From the NCBI RefSeq assembly GCF_003013405.1, contig NZ_PXZL01000013.1, positions 473,343 to 537,342 of the forward strand: a DNA stretch of 64,000 nucleotides, read 5' to 3'. The notes beneath the pieces were generated by a model that saw nothing but the letters and a program-made list of their open reading frames with translations, was not told the DNA's origin and searched no databases. The DNA comes from Brevibacillus formosus. GTDB lineage: Bacteria > Bacillota > Bacilli > Brevibacillales > Brevibacillaceae. The position numbers and the translations under genes are program-made. Each line of letters starts with the position of its first letter. Position 1 is the stretch's first letter. Shown here piece after piece: positions 44,457-52,913 of the stretch.

Positions 44457-44476
44457 AACCGACAACGGCGTCGGTT
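44457..44476 (+). promoter_or_regulatory. ANTAR-like RNA hairpin in the eut leader
   Basis: Perfect 7-bp stem AACCGAC/GTCGGTT closing the six-base loop AACGGC. Loop positions 1 (A) and 4 (G) are those conserved in targets of ANTAR antiterminators such as EutV. Confidence 0.5.
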
Positions 44477-44535
44477 GGCGTATTGAATGATGAGTAGTTG
44501 GCACGTCCGTTCACTGGTGATCGGGAGGTGGAGTT

Positions 44536-44910
44536 TTGCGTCAGCATTATCGAGTTATCATCATAGACGACGACCCCATAACGCGTATGGACCTGGTCGA
44601 GATGTTGCAAGAGCAGGGATATAACGTCGTAGCTGAAGGAAAAAACGGCAAAGAGGCCGTTCGATTGACGCAAGAGTGGAACCCGCATCTCATTATTATG
44701 GATGTGAAAATGCCAATTATGGACGGTTTGACAGCGACTGGGATTATCCGAAAGCATTCGGACGCGGCTATCCTTCTCTTGACTGCTTACAGTCAAAAGG
44801 ACATGGTCATGCAAGCCAAAGCGAAAGGGATATGTGCCTATCTGGTCAAACCCGTCATGGAGGAAGAACTGCTACCGGCAGTGGAGTTCGTGCTTACGGG
44901 CAAACAATGA
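44536..44910 (+). CDS. Receiver-only response regulator (EutV-like without ANTAR domain)
   Basis: The 124-residue protein is a complete receiver domain: acidic pocket IIIDDD, phospho-acceptor Asp56 in LIIMDVKMP, Thr/Ser in LLLTAYS and Lys in YLVKPV. It resembles the receiver of EutV/PdtaR regulators, which continue into an RNA-binding ANTAR domain of about 60 residues. Here translation stops right after the receiver. No histidine kinase is adjacent. TTG 44536 follows GGGAGGTGG. The gene lies directly upstream of eutBC. Confidence 0.8.
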   Translation: MRQHYRVIIIDDDPITRMDLVEMLQEQGYNVVAEGKNGKEAVRLTQEWNPHLIIMDVKMPIMDGLTATGIIRKHSDAAILLLTAYSQKDMVMQAKAKGICAYLVKPVMEEELLPAVEFVLTGKQ

Positions 44911-44934
44911 ACGCAAAAAAGTGAATCGTATGAA

Positions 44935-44992
44935 GAGCAACGGCGCTTGGACCAAGGCGAGCAATTCGTCTTATGTTTCGAAGCGCTTTTTT
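44935..44992 (+). terminator. Terminator overlapping an ANTAR-like hairpin, between receiver gene and eutB
   Basis: Terminator stem GCGCTT (44943-44948) / AAGCGC (44981-44986) followed by TTTTTT, with an inner hairpin AAGGCGA/TCGTCTT. A short hairpin GAGC[AACGGC]GCTT (44935-44948) has the same loop as the leader hairpin and shares the terminator's left arm. The two folds are therefore mutually exclusive, as in antitermination. Confidence 0.6.
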
Positions 44993-45047
44993 CGTTCCAT
45001 GAGATAGAGTTTACGGAAAGTTGAAAAGAAAGTGAGTGAAGCTAGAG

Positions 45048-46409
45048 ATGAAATTGGCTTGCGTGGTACGTAAACAGCATTACCAGTTTACTTCGGTTCG
45101 TGATGTATTGGCAAAAGCGAGTGAAGAAAAGTCTGGCGATCACATGAGTAAATTAGCAGCCAATTCCGCACTGGAGCGGATGGCGGCGAAAGTCGTATTA
45201 AGCGAAATGCAACTTCGTGATATATATGAAAATCCAGTCATTCCATACGAAAAAGACGAAGTGACGCGGATCATTTATGATGATATCAATCTCTCTATTT
45301 ACGATGAGATTAAAAATTGGACAGTAGGGGAACTACGGGAGTACATCTTGTCGTTTTCCACAGGAATGCCTGAGCTGACACGAATTAGTCGCGGGCTGAC
45401 CAGCGAAATGATTTCCGCTACGGCCAAACTGATGTCCAGCATTGACTTGGTCATGGCTTCACAAAAAATGAAGCATCAAGCCTATTGCAACACACTGATA
45501 GGCGAGCCGGGAAGACTGGCGTTCCGCTGCCAGCCAAATCACCCGATCGATGATCCCGATGGCATTTTGGCTTCGATGAAGGAAGGCTTGTCCTATGGAT
45601 CAGGCGACGCTGTCATCGGAATTAACCCTAATAATGACTCTGTTGAAAGCGTTACCAAGCTCTTGAAAATGACACATGATTTCATGCAAAAGTGGGAAAT
45701 CCCTACGCAAAACTGCGTACTGGCTCACATCACGACACAGATGCAGGCTCTTCGCGGCGGAGCGCCCATTTCTCTGATGTTCCAAAGTCTGGCAGGTTCC
45801 CAACGCGCGAATGATGCGTTCGGGGTAAACAAAGAGATTTTGGATGAGGCAATGGATTTGATGCTTCGAAAAGGCACAGCGTCGGGACCAAACGTCATGT
45901 ATTTTGAGACAGGGCAAGGCTCCGAAGTGTCGCTGGACTCTCATGAAGGCGTCGATATGCAGACGCTGGAAGCGCGTACGTACGGTTTTTGCCGTCACTG
46001 GAAGCCGTTTATGGTCAATAACGTCTCAGGCTTTATCGGGCCAGAAACACTTTATGATGGCAGACAGATGATTCGTGCCGATCTGGAGGACTTATTCATG
46101 GGCAAGCTGCATGGTTTGCCGATGGGAATCGCTCCGACTTATACGAATCATATGTATGCGGATCAGAATGACCAGGAGATTGCAGGGATGCTGACGACCT
46201 TGGCAGGGGCGAATTTTTATATGGGCGTACCTGGTGGGGACGATGTCATGCTCAGTTACCAGGACACGAGCTACCACGATGACGCCAGCTACCGCGAGCT
46301 TTTGGGACTGCGACCTCTCCGGGAATTCGAGAAATGGTTGGAAAAAATGGGCATTATGGAAAATGGTCGTTTGACAGAGCGTGCAGGCGATTTAACCATT
46401 TTTGACTAA
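45048..46409 (+). CDS. eutB: Ethanolamine ammonia-lyase large subunit
   Basis: The 453-residue protein matches EutB in length and pattern: TGMPELTRISRGLTSEM, RCQPNHPIDDPDGI, SYGSGDAVIGINP, YFETGQGSEVS and PMGIAPTYTNHM. With EutC and adenosylcobalamin it splits ethanolamine to acetaldehyde and ammonia. ATG 45048 is the likely start although the ribosome site is weak, which may tie its translation to upstream control. No cobalamin riboswitch is visible before it. Confidence 0.94.
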   Translation: MKLACVVRKQHYQFTSVRDVLAKASEEKSGDHMSKLAANSALERMAAKVVLSEMQLRDIYENPVIPYEKDEVTRIIYDDINLSIYDEIKNWTVGELREYILSFSTGMPELTRISRGLTSEMISATAKLMSSIDLVMASQKMKHQAYCNTLIGEPGRLAFRCQPNHPIDDPDGILASMKEGLSYGSGDAVIGINPNNDSVESVTKLLKMTHDFMQKWEIPTQNCVLAHITTQMQALRGGAPISLMFQSLAGSQRANDAFGVNKEILDEAMDLMLRKGTASGPNVMYFETGQGSEVSLDSHEGVDMQTLEARTYGFCRHWKPFMVNNVSGFIGPETLYDGRQMIRADLEDLFMGKLHGLPMGIAPTYTNHMYADQNDQEIAGMLTTLAGANFYMGVPGGDDVMLSYQDTSYHDDASYRELLGLRPLREFEKWLEKMGIMENGRLTERAGDLTIFD

Positions 46410-46429
46410 CGAGTGGGGAGGGAAGCAAG

Positions 46430-47263
46430 ATGAAACAGATCAATATGGAGGATCTCGTCCAGCGCGTAATCGATGAGCTGTCCAAAAAAGGTCATGGAGT
46501 TATTCATTTTCCTGAGCAAAAGCAATGCGGAGTCAAGAACCCAAACAATCCAGAAGCATTGGAGCTGGCGATGAAAAGAACGCCAGCTCGCATCGGAATC
46601 GGGCGGGCGGGTACCCGGATGAAGACGGGAAGCTACCTCCAATTTCGGATTGATCAGGCAGCAGCACGCGATGCGGTCATGAAAACCATCAGTCCAGAGC
46701 TGATCGAGAGCCTGCAGTTACCTGTCCTCCATTCAAGAGCGACGAGCATGGAGGAGTATTTAATGAACCTCGACTCCGGTCGGATGCTATCAGATGAGTC
46801 TGTTCGCTGGCTGGAGCAGAATGGGGATAAAAACAAAGACGTGCAAATCATCATATCGGACGGACTGAGCACCTCTGCATGTGAGGCGACCATTCCAGAC
46901 CTCTTGCCTGCCTTGATGCAGGGATTGTCCATGCGAAACATCAGTGTCGGGAAGCCAGTGTTTATTCACAGAGGCCGCGTTTGGATTCAGGATCAGGTCG
47001 CGTCCATTGTCAATTGCAAGGTCGTCATTTCCTTAATTGGGGAAAGACCGGGGCTTGCGACGGCAGAAAGTCTCAGTGCTTACATGATTTACAAACCGGA
47101 TGCCAATACGGTAGAATCGGATCGTACGGTTATTTCTAATATTCATAAGGGTGGCACGCTACCGATTGAGGCAGGTGCTTACCTTGCAGAGCTTTTGGAG
47201 GAAATTTTGAAGTACCAAGCGAGTGGTGTAAAATTATCACAGCTTCGGGCGATTAACGGGTAG
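46430..47263 (+). CDS. eutC: Ethanolamine ammonia-lyase small subunit
   Basis: The 277-residue protein matches EutC: RIGIGRAGTRMKTGSYLQF, DHAAARDAV-like DQAAARDAV, SDGLSTSACEA and LIGERPGLATAESLSAYM. It carries part of the adenosylcobalamin-binding site. It follows eutB by 20 bases with GGGAGGGAAG as ribosome site. No microcompartment shell or aldehyde dehydrogenase genes follow. Confidence 0.94.
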   Translation: MKQINMEDLVQRVIDELSKKGHGVIHFPEQKQCGVKNPNNPEALELAMKRTPARIGIGRAGTRMKTGSYLQFRIDQAAARDAVMKTISPELIESLQLPVLHSRATSMEEYLMNLDSGRMLSDESVRWLEQNGDKNKDVQIIISDGLSTSACEATIPDLLPALMQGLSMRNISVGKPVFIHRGRVWIQDQVASIVNCKVVISLIGERPGLATAESLSAYMIYKPDANTVESDRTVISNIHKGGTLPIEAGAYLAELLEEILKYQASGVKLSQLRAING

Positions 47264-47339
47264 ATTCCCACTGGCGCTTCCTCCTGTCTTGCACTAGAAT
47301 ACATAGAAGATAACCAATTTCTATGAGGAGTTGCTACGC

Positions 47340-47549
47340 ATGACGGAGCCAAACCAAAACGAAAAAGAAACCACTGAGCAAAAGCCTGGGAAAATCAGCC
47401 TGCAAGAGGCGATGAAGCGCAAATTGGCGGAGAAAAAACAAGCGCAAGCACAGGCCAATAACCCACTGAATCAAAAGGCGAAAAACCAAACGATGAAAAG
47501 CCAGCTCACCAAAAAACCAAACAATCAACGCAGACGTATGGGCGTATAG
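47340..47549 (+). CDS. Small basic Gln/Lys-rich hypothetical protein
   Basis: The 69-residue protein is rich in Gln, Lys, Asn and Ala (LAEKKQAQAQANNPLNQKAKNQ) and ends in basic RRRMGV. It is probably helical or disordered. ATG 47340 is 9 bases after ATGAGGAG. Not recognised; a terminator follows at once. Confidence 0.6.
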   Translation: MTEPNQNEKETTEQKPGKISLQEAMKRKLAEKKQAQAQANNPLNQKAKNQTMKSQLTKKPNNQRRRMGV

Positions 47550-47572
47550 CTTTGAATGAAGCAAGGCAAAAA

Positions 47573-47611
47573 GGGAATGTGCAGCACGTTTTGGCTGCAG
47601 ATTCCTTTTTT
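47573..47611 (+). terminator. Terminator
   Basis: GGAAT-GT-GCAGC / GCTGC-AG-ATTCC hairpin followed by TTTTTT. Confidence 0.85.
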
Positions 47612-47677
47612 GTATGATCAATCATACCGAATGATCTTCAAATTTTTAAAGGTATCGAAGAACCAATAAAGCTGGCG

Positions 47678-47888
47678 AGAAGAAAAAGCACAGGGCTCGC
47701 AGACCTTGACAACGCCTACCCAGTCGGAACTTCAAAAAGGGGACCACGCTCGTCGAACACATCTCCTTTGAGAAACTTCCGCCCGTAGGGTGGCTTTGGC
47801 TCGACGGTCCCCTTTTTGAAGTGGGGACGTCCAGTCAATCCCCCCAGTTGGCGTGTCAGAGTCGAAGAGACCTGTGCTTTTTCTTCTC
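47678..47888. repeat. 211-bp nested inverted repeat, possible MITE or structured RNA
   Basis: The outer arms GAGAAGAAAAAGCACAGG (47678-47695) and CCTGTGCTTTTTCTTCTC (47871-47888) are perfect 18-bp inverted repeats. The inner arms TTCAAAAAGGGGACC (47731-47745) and GGTCCCCTTTTTGAA (47806-47820) are perfect over 15 bp, with a further GTCGA/TCGAC pair (47752/47801) and a small CCGCCC/GGGTGG hairpin at the tip. There is no reading frame of note. No clear target-site duplication flanks it. Confidence 0.8.
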
Positions 47889-47926
47889 CACCACTATGTT
47901 GACTCAAAAGAAAAGTGGAGGCGATC

Positions 47927-48856
47927 ATGAAGGTAGAACGGCTACTCGCTATTGTCATCATGCTGTTGAATAAACGTCGTGTGAGCGCTCGTGAACTATC
48001 CGATCACTTTGAAGTATCCTTGCGTACAGTCTATCGGGATTTGGAAACCATTAATGCAGCCGGAATTCCGATCGTAGCGTACCCTGGGGCAAGCGGCGGA
48101 TACGAGATCATGGAGAATTTTACGATCGATCGGCAATACTTATCCCTGGACGAGCTAGTCGCGGTGATTGCAGCGCTAAAAGGGGTTCATTCCTCTACAG
48201 ACGATAAGCAAATCGGACAGCTTCTGGAAAAAATAAAAGCGTTGCTCACCACTGCACCATCCTCTTTGCAAGGAAGTGCACATCCCGTTGTTTATGACTT
48301 CAATCCATGGGGAAGTACACCGGCAATCGCCGAGAAAGTAAATAAGCTGCGGGAAGCCATCGAGAAAAGACTTCGTGTGCGGATCATTTATACGAAAATA
48401 CAAGGCGATGCGACAGAGCGCACCATTGAGCCTGTCACACTAATTATCAAAGGTTATGTGTGGTACGTGTATGGCTATTGTTTACAGCGCCAGGAGGATC
48501 GTCTGTTTCGCTTATCGCGGATTGCAGACATGTCTGTGCTGGCAGAGGAGTTTTTGGCTCGTCCCTATCAAATAGATAAACTGGAATGGCTCGAAGAATG
48601 GGATACAGCAGAGCGCATTTCTCTTGTCCTCGAATTTGCGCCGCGTGTACATGTAAGGGTACGGGATATGTTTGCGCCAGAAGCAATAGAGACCCAGCAG
48701 GATGGTTCATTGTTGGTACGAACGATGATGACAGACGATGAATGGTTAAACGGGATGCTGCTTAGCTTTGGCGATGCCCTGTGTGTACATGAGCCTGCGC
48801 ATGTGAGGCAGAGAATTGGGGATACGGTAAAAAGAATGGCGAAACTTTATGAATAA
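47927..48856 (+). CDS. WYL-domain (YafY/YobV-type) transcriptional regulator
   Basis: The 309-residue protein has an N-terminal DeoR-like winged helix (VSARELSDHFEVSLRTVYRDLETI) and a WYL domain (VRIIYTKIQ, VWYVYGYCLQRQEDRLFRLSRI), followed by a WCX-type C-terminal extension. These regulators respond to unidentified small ligands. ATG 47927 follows GTGGAGGCG. It is paired with the downstream GyrI-like gene, like B. subtilis yobV-yobU. Confidence 0.88.
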   Translation: MKVERLLAIVIMLLNKRRVSARELSDHFEVSLRTVYRDLETINAAGIPIVAYPGASGGYEIMENFTIDRQYLSLDELVAVIAALKGVHSSTDDKQIGQLLEKIKALLTTAPSSLQGSAHPVVYDFNPWGSTPAIAEKVNKLREAIEKRLRVRIIYTKIQGDATERTIEPVTLIIKGYVWYVYGYCLQRQEDRLFRLSRIADMSVLAEEFLARPYQIDKLEWLEEWDTAERISLVLEFAPRVHVRVRDMFAPEAIETQQDGSLLVRTMMTDDEWLNGMLLSFGDALCVHEPAHVRQRIGDTVKRMAKLYE

Positions 48857-48868
48857 ACGGTAGAACGT

Positions 48869-48884
48869 TGACAGATAGTTGTCA
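48869..48884 (+). promoter_or_regulatory. Putative operator between WYL regulator and GyrI-like gene
   Basis: Inverted repeat TGACA-GATAGT-TGTCA, 55 bases before the GyrI-like start codon; a TATACT lies about 14 bases further downstream. Confidence 0.45.
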
Positions 48885-48938
48885 GGGTATGGTCGTTATA
48901 CTAAGTCATGTAAACAAACTCTTACAGGAGCGTGGTTA

Positions 48939-49433
48939 ATGATGAACCCAACGATTGTCAAACTGGATGAAATTCGTGTAGCTGGCTTGCAAATTCGGAC
49001 AACGAATGAGGCGGAATGCGGACCGAATGGGAAAATTGGGGGACTGTGGCAGCGCTATTATCAAGAAGAGCATCCTTTCAAAACTCCCCATCAAAAAGAA
49101 CCGGGTGTTGTTCTAGGGGTGTACTCCGATTACGAGAGTGATGAGACCGGCGAGTACTCCATGTTAGTAGGAACCGAGGTAGAAAAGAACGGTGAGCTTC
49201 CTGCTGAGCTCACAGTCAAGGATCTGCCTGCTGCTACCTATGCCGTATTTACGACTCGCGTAGGCCCGATAGTAGAGGTTGTGACGGAAGCGTGGGCGAA
49301 GGTGTGGGAGTGGTCCCATCAACCGGGGAACAAGCGGACATTTACTGGAGATTTCGAGCGATATGACGGAGTGCGCTGCGCTGATCCCAACAACGCACAA
49401 GTGGATTTGTACATCGCGATCGCTGAAGAATAA
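48939..49433 (+). CDS. GyrI-like / effector-binding-domain protein
   Basis: The 164-residue protein has the GyrI/AraC effector-binding fold pattern: VAGLQIRTTN at the start, GVYSDYESDETGEYSMLVGTEV in the middle, LPAATYAVFTTRVG and a C-terminal DFERYDG...VDLYIAI. Such stand-alone domains bind small, often hydrophobic cationic molecules. ATG 48939 follows CAGGAG. Context suggests it is the regulated partner of the WYL protein. Confidence 0.85.
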   Translation: MMNPTIVKLDEIRVAGLQIRTTNEAECGPNGKIGGLWQRYYQEEHPFKTPHQKEPGVVLGVYSDYESDETGEYSMLVGTEVEKNGELPAELTVKDLPAATYAVFTTRVGPIVEVVTEAWAKVWEWSHQPGNKRTFTGDFERYDGVRCADPNNAQVDLYIAIAEE

Positions 49434-49452
49434 TGGTGCATCCAATCATACA

Positions 49453-49495
49453 AGCAGTCGTAGTCGATCAGGCTACGACTGTTTTGCTTTTTTCC
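49453..49495 (+). terminator. Terminator after the GyrI-like gene
   Basis: CAGTCGTAG / CTACGACTG hairpin followed by TTTTGCTTTTTT. Confidence 0.85.
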
Positions 49496-49557
49496 ATGAT
49501 TTCTTCACAAGTTTCGTTTACTCTAGAGAGAGTGGCAGAGGGGAGTCATACAGACGG

Positions 49558-50142
49558 ATGGATTGGATAACGAATGTAGAAGCCCTGGCAGAATGGATTC
49601 GTTCTTTGGGGATGCTGGGGATTATCGGCAGTATTTTATTGAACATCGTGATCAGTGTGGCAGGTGTATTGCCGTCCATTTTTTTATCGGGTGCGAACGC
49701 AGTCGTGTTTGGCTTGTACGGAGGGTTCTTGATTTCCTTAACGGGAGAGGTAGCGGGTGCTTGCATCGCCTTTTTCCTTTATCGCTACACGATCAAAAAA
49801 GCAGATCGGCTCGAAAAGCTGAAATCATTCAAATGGGTACATGCCATCAATGGAACGACGAGTTTTCGCAAATGTCTTGCCGTTGTTTTGCTCCGGTTGA
49901 ATCCGTTGATGCCTTCGGGTGTGATTAATTTGGGCGCGGCTTTGACGAATATCACCTTCGCGCAATTTTTTGTGGCGACCTTGTTAGGAAAAGTGCCGTC
50001 GATGGTATTTGAAACATTCGTTGGCCATGATCTGATAACATTTCGTGAAAACAAGTTTCGCTTGCTCTTTGCCTTGCTAGCAGGTGCTCTCGTCTTTTTG
50101 CTTTTCTGGAAAAAAGGAAAAGATCAAACACAACAGGAGTAG
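49558..50142 (+). CDS. TVP38/TMEM64 (DedA-like) membrane protein
   Basis: The 194-residue protein has about five membrane segments. The VTT-domain core is visible: GSILLNIVISVAGVLPSIFL, GANAVVFGLYGGFLISLTGEVAGACIAFFLYR and RLNPLMPSGVINLGAALT. Related proteins are lipid-handling membrane proteins (for example flippases of polyprenyl phosphate or phosphatidylethanolamine). It lies 11 bases before the response regulator and is probably cotranscribed with the two-component genes. Confidence 0.85.
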   Translation: MDWITNVEALAEWIRSLGMLGIIGSILLNIVISVAGVLPSIFLSGANAVVFGLYGGFLISLTGEVAGACIAFFLYRYTIKKADRLEKLKSFKWVHAINGTTSFRKCLAVVLLRLNPLMPSGVINLGAALTNITFAQFFVATLLGKVPSMVFETFVGHDLITFRENKFRLLFALLAGALVFLLFWKKGKDQTQQE

Positions 50143-50153
50143 GGAGGATTCAC

Positions 50154-50843
50154 ATGTCTACCATTTTGCTAGTCGACGATGAGCCGCAAATCTTAGAAAT
50201 ATTGTCCTCCTATCTGCAAAAGGAAGGCTATCATGTTCTGACCGCACAAACTGGCAAGGAAGCAGTGGAAATGGCCACGACGATTTCATTGACCTGTATC
50301 ATTCTGGATCTGATGCTACCTGATCTGAGCGGGGAAGAAGTCTGCGTCCAAATTCGCAAAGAGTCGCGTGTCCCGATTTTGATGCTAACGGCGAAAAGTG
50401 GAGAGGCGGATCGAATTCGCGGTCTTACGATTGGCGCTGATGATTATTTAATCAAGCCCTTTAGCCCGAGAGAACTTGTAGCCCGTGTTCGAGCCGTCAT
50501 GCGTCGTGCGGGCGATTATTCAACACTCTCCGATTTCGTTGAAGTTGGCGACTTGACCATATCGATGAATGAGAAGAGAGTCACGAAAAATGGAGTCGCT
50601 TTGGAGGTTACGCCAAATGAATACCGCTTGCTCACAACGCTTGTCCGTTATCCGGGGAGGACGTGGGGCAGGGAGGAGCTCGTGCGTGAGGTAATGGGGT
50701 TTGATTTCGAGGGATACGACCGAACCATTGATACGCATATCAAAAATCTTCGCCAAAAGATAGAGGCAGACCCGAAGCAACCGGAGTATATCAAGACGGT
50801 GTATGGATTGGGCTATCGCTTTGACGATCCCATGAAGAAGTGA
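50154..50843 (+). CDS. OmpR/PhoB-family response regulator
   Basis: The 229-residue protein has a receiver domain with phospho-acceptor Asp52 (ILDLMLPD) and a C-terminal winged helix (LTPNEYRLLTTLVRYPGR-type, RTIDTHIKNLRQKIE). ATG follows GGGAGGATT. It overlaps no gene but is 7 bases from its kinase. Confidence 0.94.
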   Translation: MSTILLVDDEPQILEILSSYLQKEGYHVLTAQTGKEAVEMATTISLTCIILDLMLPDLSGEEVCVQIRKESRVPILMLTAKSGEADRIRGLTIGADDYLIKPFSPRELVARVRAVMRRAGDYSTLSDFVEVGDLTISMNEKRVTKNGVALEVTPNEYRLLTTLVRYPGRTWGREELVREVMGFDFEGYDRTIDTHIKNLRQKIEADPKQPEYIKTVYGLGYRFDDPMKK

Positions 50844-50850
50844 GGCCACG

Positions 50851-52197
50851 ATGAAGCATATTTGGGTAAAGCTTGCCTTTGTGATCATGACAGTCGGCGC
50901 ATGCGCTGTTCTTTTTTCCTCGTTGTTGTCCGTAAAGGAAATGGATGTTCATTTTTCCATGTATGCCGATGAAGTGAGAAATCAGCATAACGAAGAAATA
51001 TCGCGAGTCGCACTCCAGGCGTATCAGGACAATCAGGGCTGGGGAGCGGAAGCCTATCATAAGCTTGAAGCAGTTTCTGAGGTTTTGGGATTACATATCA
51101 TACTCCTGGATCAGCAGCAACAAGTGAAAAACGAGTGGGGCAAGCGGCCAGTCCATCCGAGCAATTACAGTGTTGACAAGATTCCCCTTGTCAGTAAGGG
51201 TGTCATGATTGGGCAACTAGTGATTAGCCACGATGATCGGAGTGCCTATATGACCTTGGAAAGTCATTTCCAATGGGCCCATAAAAACACGACGATGTGG
51301 ACGATGGCTGTGCTGCTCATCCTGGTCATTATCATCAGTATACCGCTCGCTCGGACCATGGTGCGTCCAGTCGTACAAGTGAGCACCGCAGCGCAACGAG
51401 TCGCGCGAGGCAATCTGTCCATACGCGTACCGGAGCCTCGTGGCAAGGATGAAGTTACGTCATTGGTCGTTGCTTTTAACAACCTGGTCCATAGTCTCGA
51501 GCATCAGGAAGAGCTGCGAAAGCGACTGACCTCCGATATTGCCCATGAATTGCGAACACCACTGAATACCTTGCTGGCGCAAGTAGAGGGGATGATCGAC
51601 GGCATCTGGGAAGCAACTCCCAAAAATCTCGAAAGCACAAGGTCTGAGGTACTGCGTTTGAGCCGTCTCGTCCGCGATTTAGATCAGGTGATCCAGGTGG
51701 AGTCAGGTTCCTTGCAAATGCGCAGTGAAGAGGTGGAGCTACGTGAAGTTGTCAAAGAAGTCACCGAGTCGATGAGTGCTACGTTTGCCCGTGAGCAAGT
51801 GAAATTTCACTTCAAAGGTGATCACGCTGTCTGGATCAAAGGGGACAGGCAGAGACTGGCGCAAATCGTAGCCAATTTGTTGACGAATGCCTGCAAGCAT
51901 ACGCCAGCGGGAGGAGAAGTCGTAGTCACGGTAGACAAGCCGAGTCCGATGGTCCGGTTGCAAGTGAAGGACAGCGGCACAGGCATCGATCAAAAGGACC
52001 TCCCGTACGTCTTCGAGCGTTTTTATCGGGGAGATCGCTCGCGAGCAAGAGAACGCGGTGGAGCAGGATTGGGGTTGACGATTGTGAAAGGGATCGTGGA
52101 GGCGCACAAGGGAATCATCTCATTGGATAGCAGAGTGGGGGAGGGAACGACCATCACGATTTTGTTTCCGTCACAAGCTCATGAAGGCGAAAAGTAA
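50851..52197 (+). CDS. Sensor histidine kinase
   Basis: The 448-residue protein has two membrane helices (about 6-26 and 149-168) bounding an extracytoplasmic sensor of about 120 residues. A HAMP domain (about 169-222), a dimerisation domain with His232 in SDIAHELRTP and a catalytic domain (NLLTNACKHTP, DSGTGI, ERFYRGDRSR, GLGLTIVK) follow. Pair of the preceding regulator. Signal unknown; DedA-like neighbour hints at envelope stress (inference). Confidence 0.94.
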   Translation: MKHIWVKLAFVIMTVGACAVLFSSLLSVKEMDVHFSMYADEVRNQHNEEISRVALQAYQDNQGWGAEAYHKLEAVSEVLGLHIILLDQQQQVKNEWGKRPVHPSNYSVDKIPLVSKGVMIGQLVISHDDRSAYMTLESHFQWAHKNTTMWTMAVLLILVIIISIPLARTMVRPVVQVSTAAQRVARGNLSIRVPEPRGKDEVTSLVVAFNNLVHSLEHQEELRKRLTSDIAHELRTPLNTLLAQVEGMIDGIWEATPKNLESTRSEVLRLSRLVRDLDQVIQVESGSLQMRSEEVELREVVKEVTESMSATFAREQVKFHFKGDHAVWIKGDRQRLAQIVANLLTNACKHTPAGGEVVVTVDKPSPMVRLQVKDSGTGIDQKDLPYVFERFYRGDRSRARERGGAGLGLTIVKGIVEAHKGIISLDSRVGEGTTITILFPSQAHEGEK

Positions 52198-52277
52198 GCC
52201 TATACCGTATCGTTCTGGCTGTACATCGTTTATGATAGAAAGAGAATTTGAATATTCGATACAAAGAGGGAGAGCAC

Positions 52278-52904
52278 ATGTTTGATTGGACTACCATGGG
52301 GGCATTTTTAGCTGTTGTGATCGGCCTCTTTTTAATACCGGGACCCGCTGTCCTGTTAACTGCGACGCGTACCGTTCAGGGAGGACGTAAAGCAGGGATC
52401 ATGGCTGGGCTGGGCATTGCTACCGGAGACTTCATTCATACGATTTTTGCTGCCGTCGGTTTATCCGCGATTTTGATGACATCTGCATGGGCATTCAATC
52501 TCGTAAAATTTGCGGGAGCGGCTTACTTGGTCTATTTAGGCGTTCGGGCCATGCTTGAAAAACCGGTTGACCCAGAGCTGCCAAAAGTAACACCGTTGCC
52601 ACCGCTGCAATCGTATGGGCAAGCCATCCTCGCAGAAGTTCTGAATCCGAAGACGGCGTTGTTCTTTCTGGCGTTTCTGCCACAATTTGTACATCCTGAG
52701 CGTGGGGGAGCCATTTTCCAATTCCTAGTCCTGGGGCTGATTTTCGCTATCTTAGGGTTCTTTTACACCGCGTTGATTGCGATCAGCATCAGACCACTGG
52801 GGCATCTGGTGAAGCGAATTTCCTGGCTGGGCCGTTGGAGTGGCAAGATCGTAGGCTCTGTTTATATCTTATTGGGATTAAAAATAGCATTGCAAGAAAG
52901 ATAA
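52278..52904 (+). CDS. LysE/RhtB-family exporter
   Basis: The 208-residue membrane protein has about six helices and the LysE motif GLFLIPGPAVLLTATRTVQGGRKAGIMAGLGIATGDF, and LNPKTALFFLAFLPQF. It exports amino acids or related small molecules. ATG 52278 follows GAGGGAGAG. Confidence 0.9.
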   Translation: MFDWTTMGAFLAVVIGLFLIPGPAVLLTATRTVQGGRKAGIMAGLGIATGDFIHTIFAAVGLSAILMTSAWAFNLVKFAGAAYLVYLGVRAMLEKPVDPELPKVTPLPPLQSYGQAILAEVLNPKTALFFLAFLPQFVHPERGGAIFQFLVLGLIFAILGFFYTALIAISIRPLGHLVKRISWLGRWSGKIVGSVYILLGLKIALQER

Positions 52905-52913
52905 GTTATGAGT

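Noticed and set aside
44498..44513. TTGGCACGTCCGTTCA resembles a sigma-54 promoter upstream of the receiver gene
   Set aside because: The -12 GC is replaced by CA at the required distance, and no sigma-54 activator or enhancer repeat is nearby. A TATAAT-type promoter lies upstream.
44900..45047. Adenosylcobalamin riboswitch before eutB, expected from its cofactor
   Set aside because: The region is too short and shows a terminator with ANTAR-like hairpin; no B12-box-like sequence is visible.
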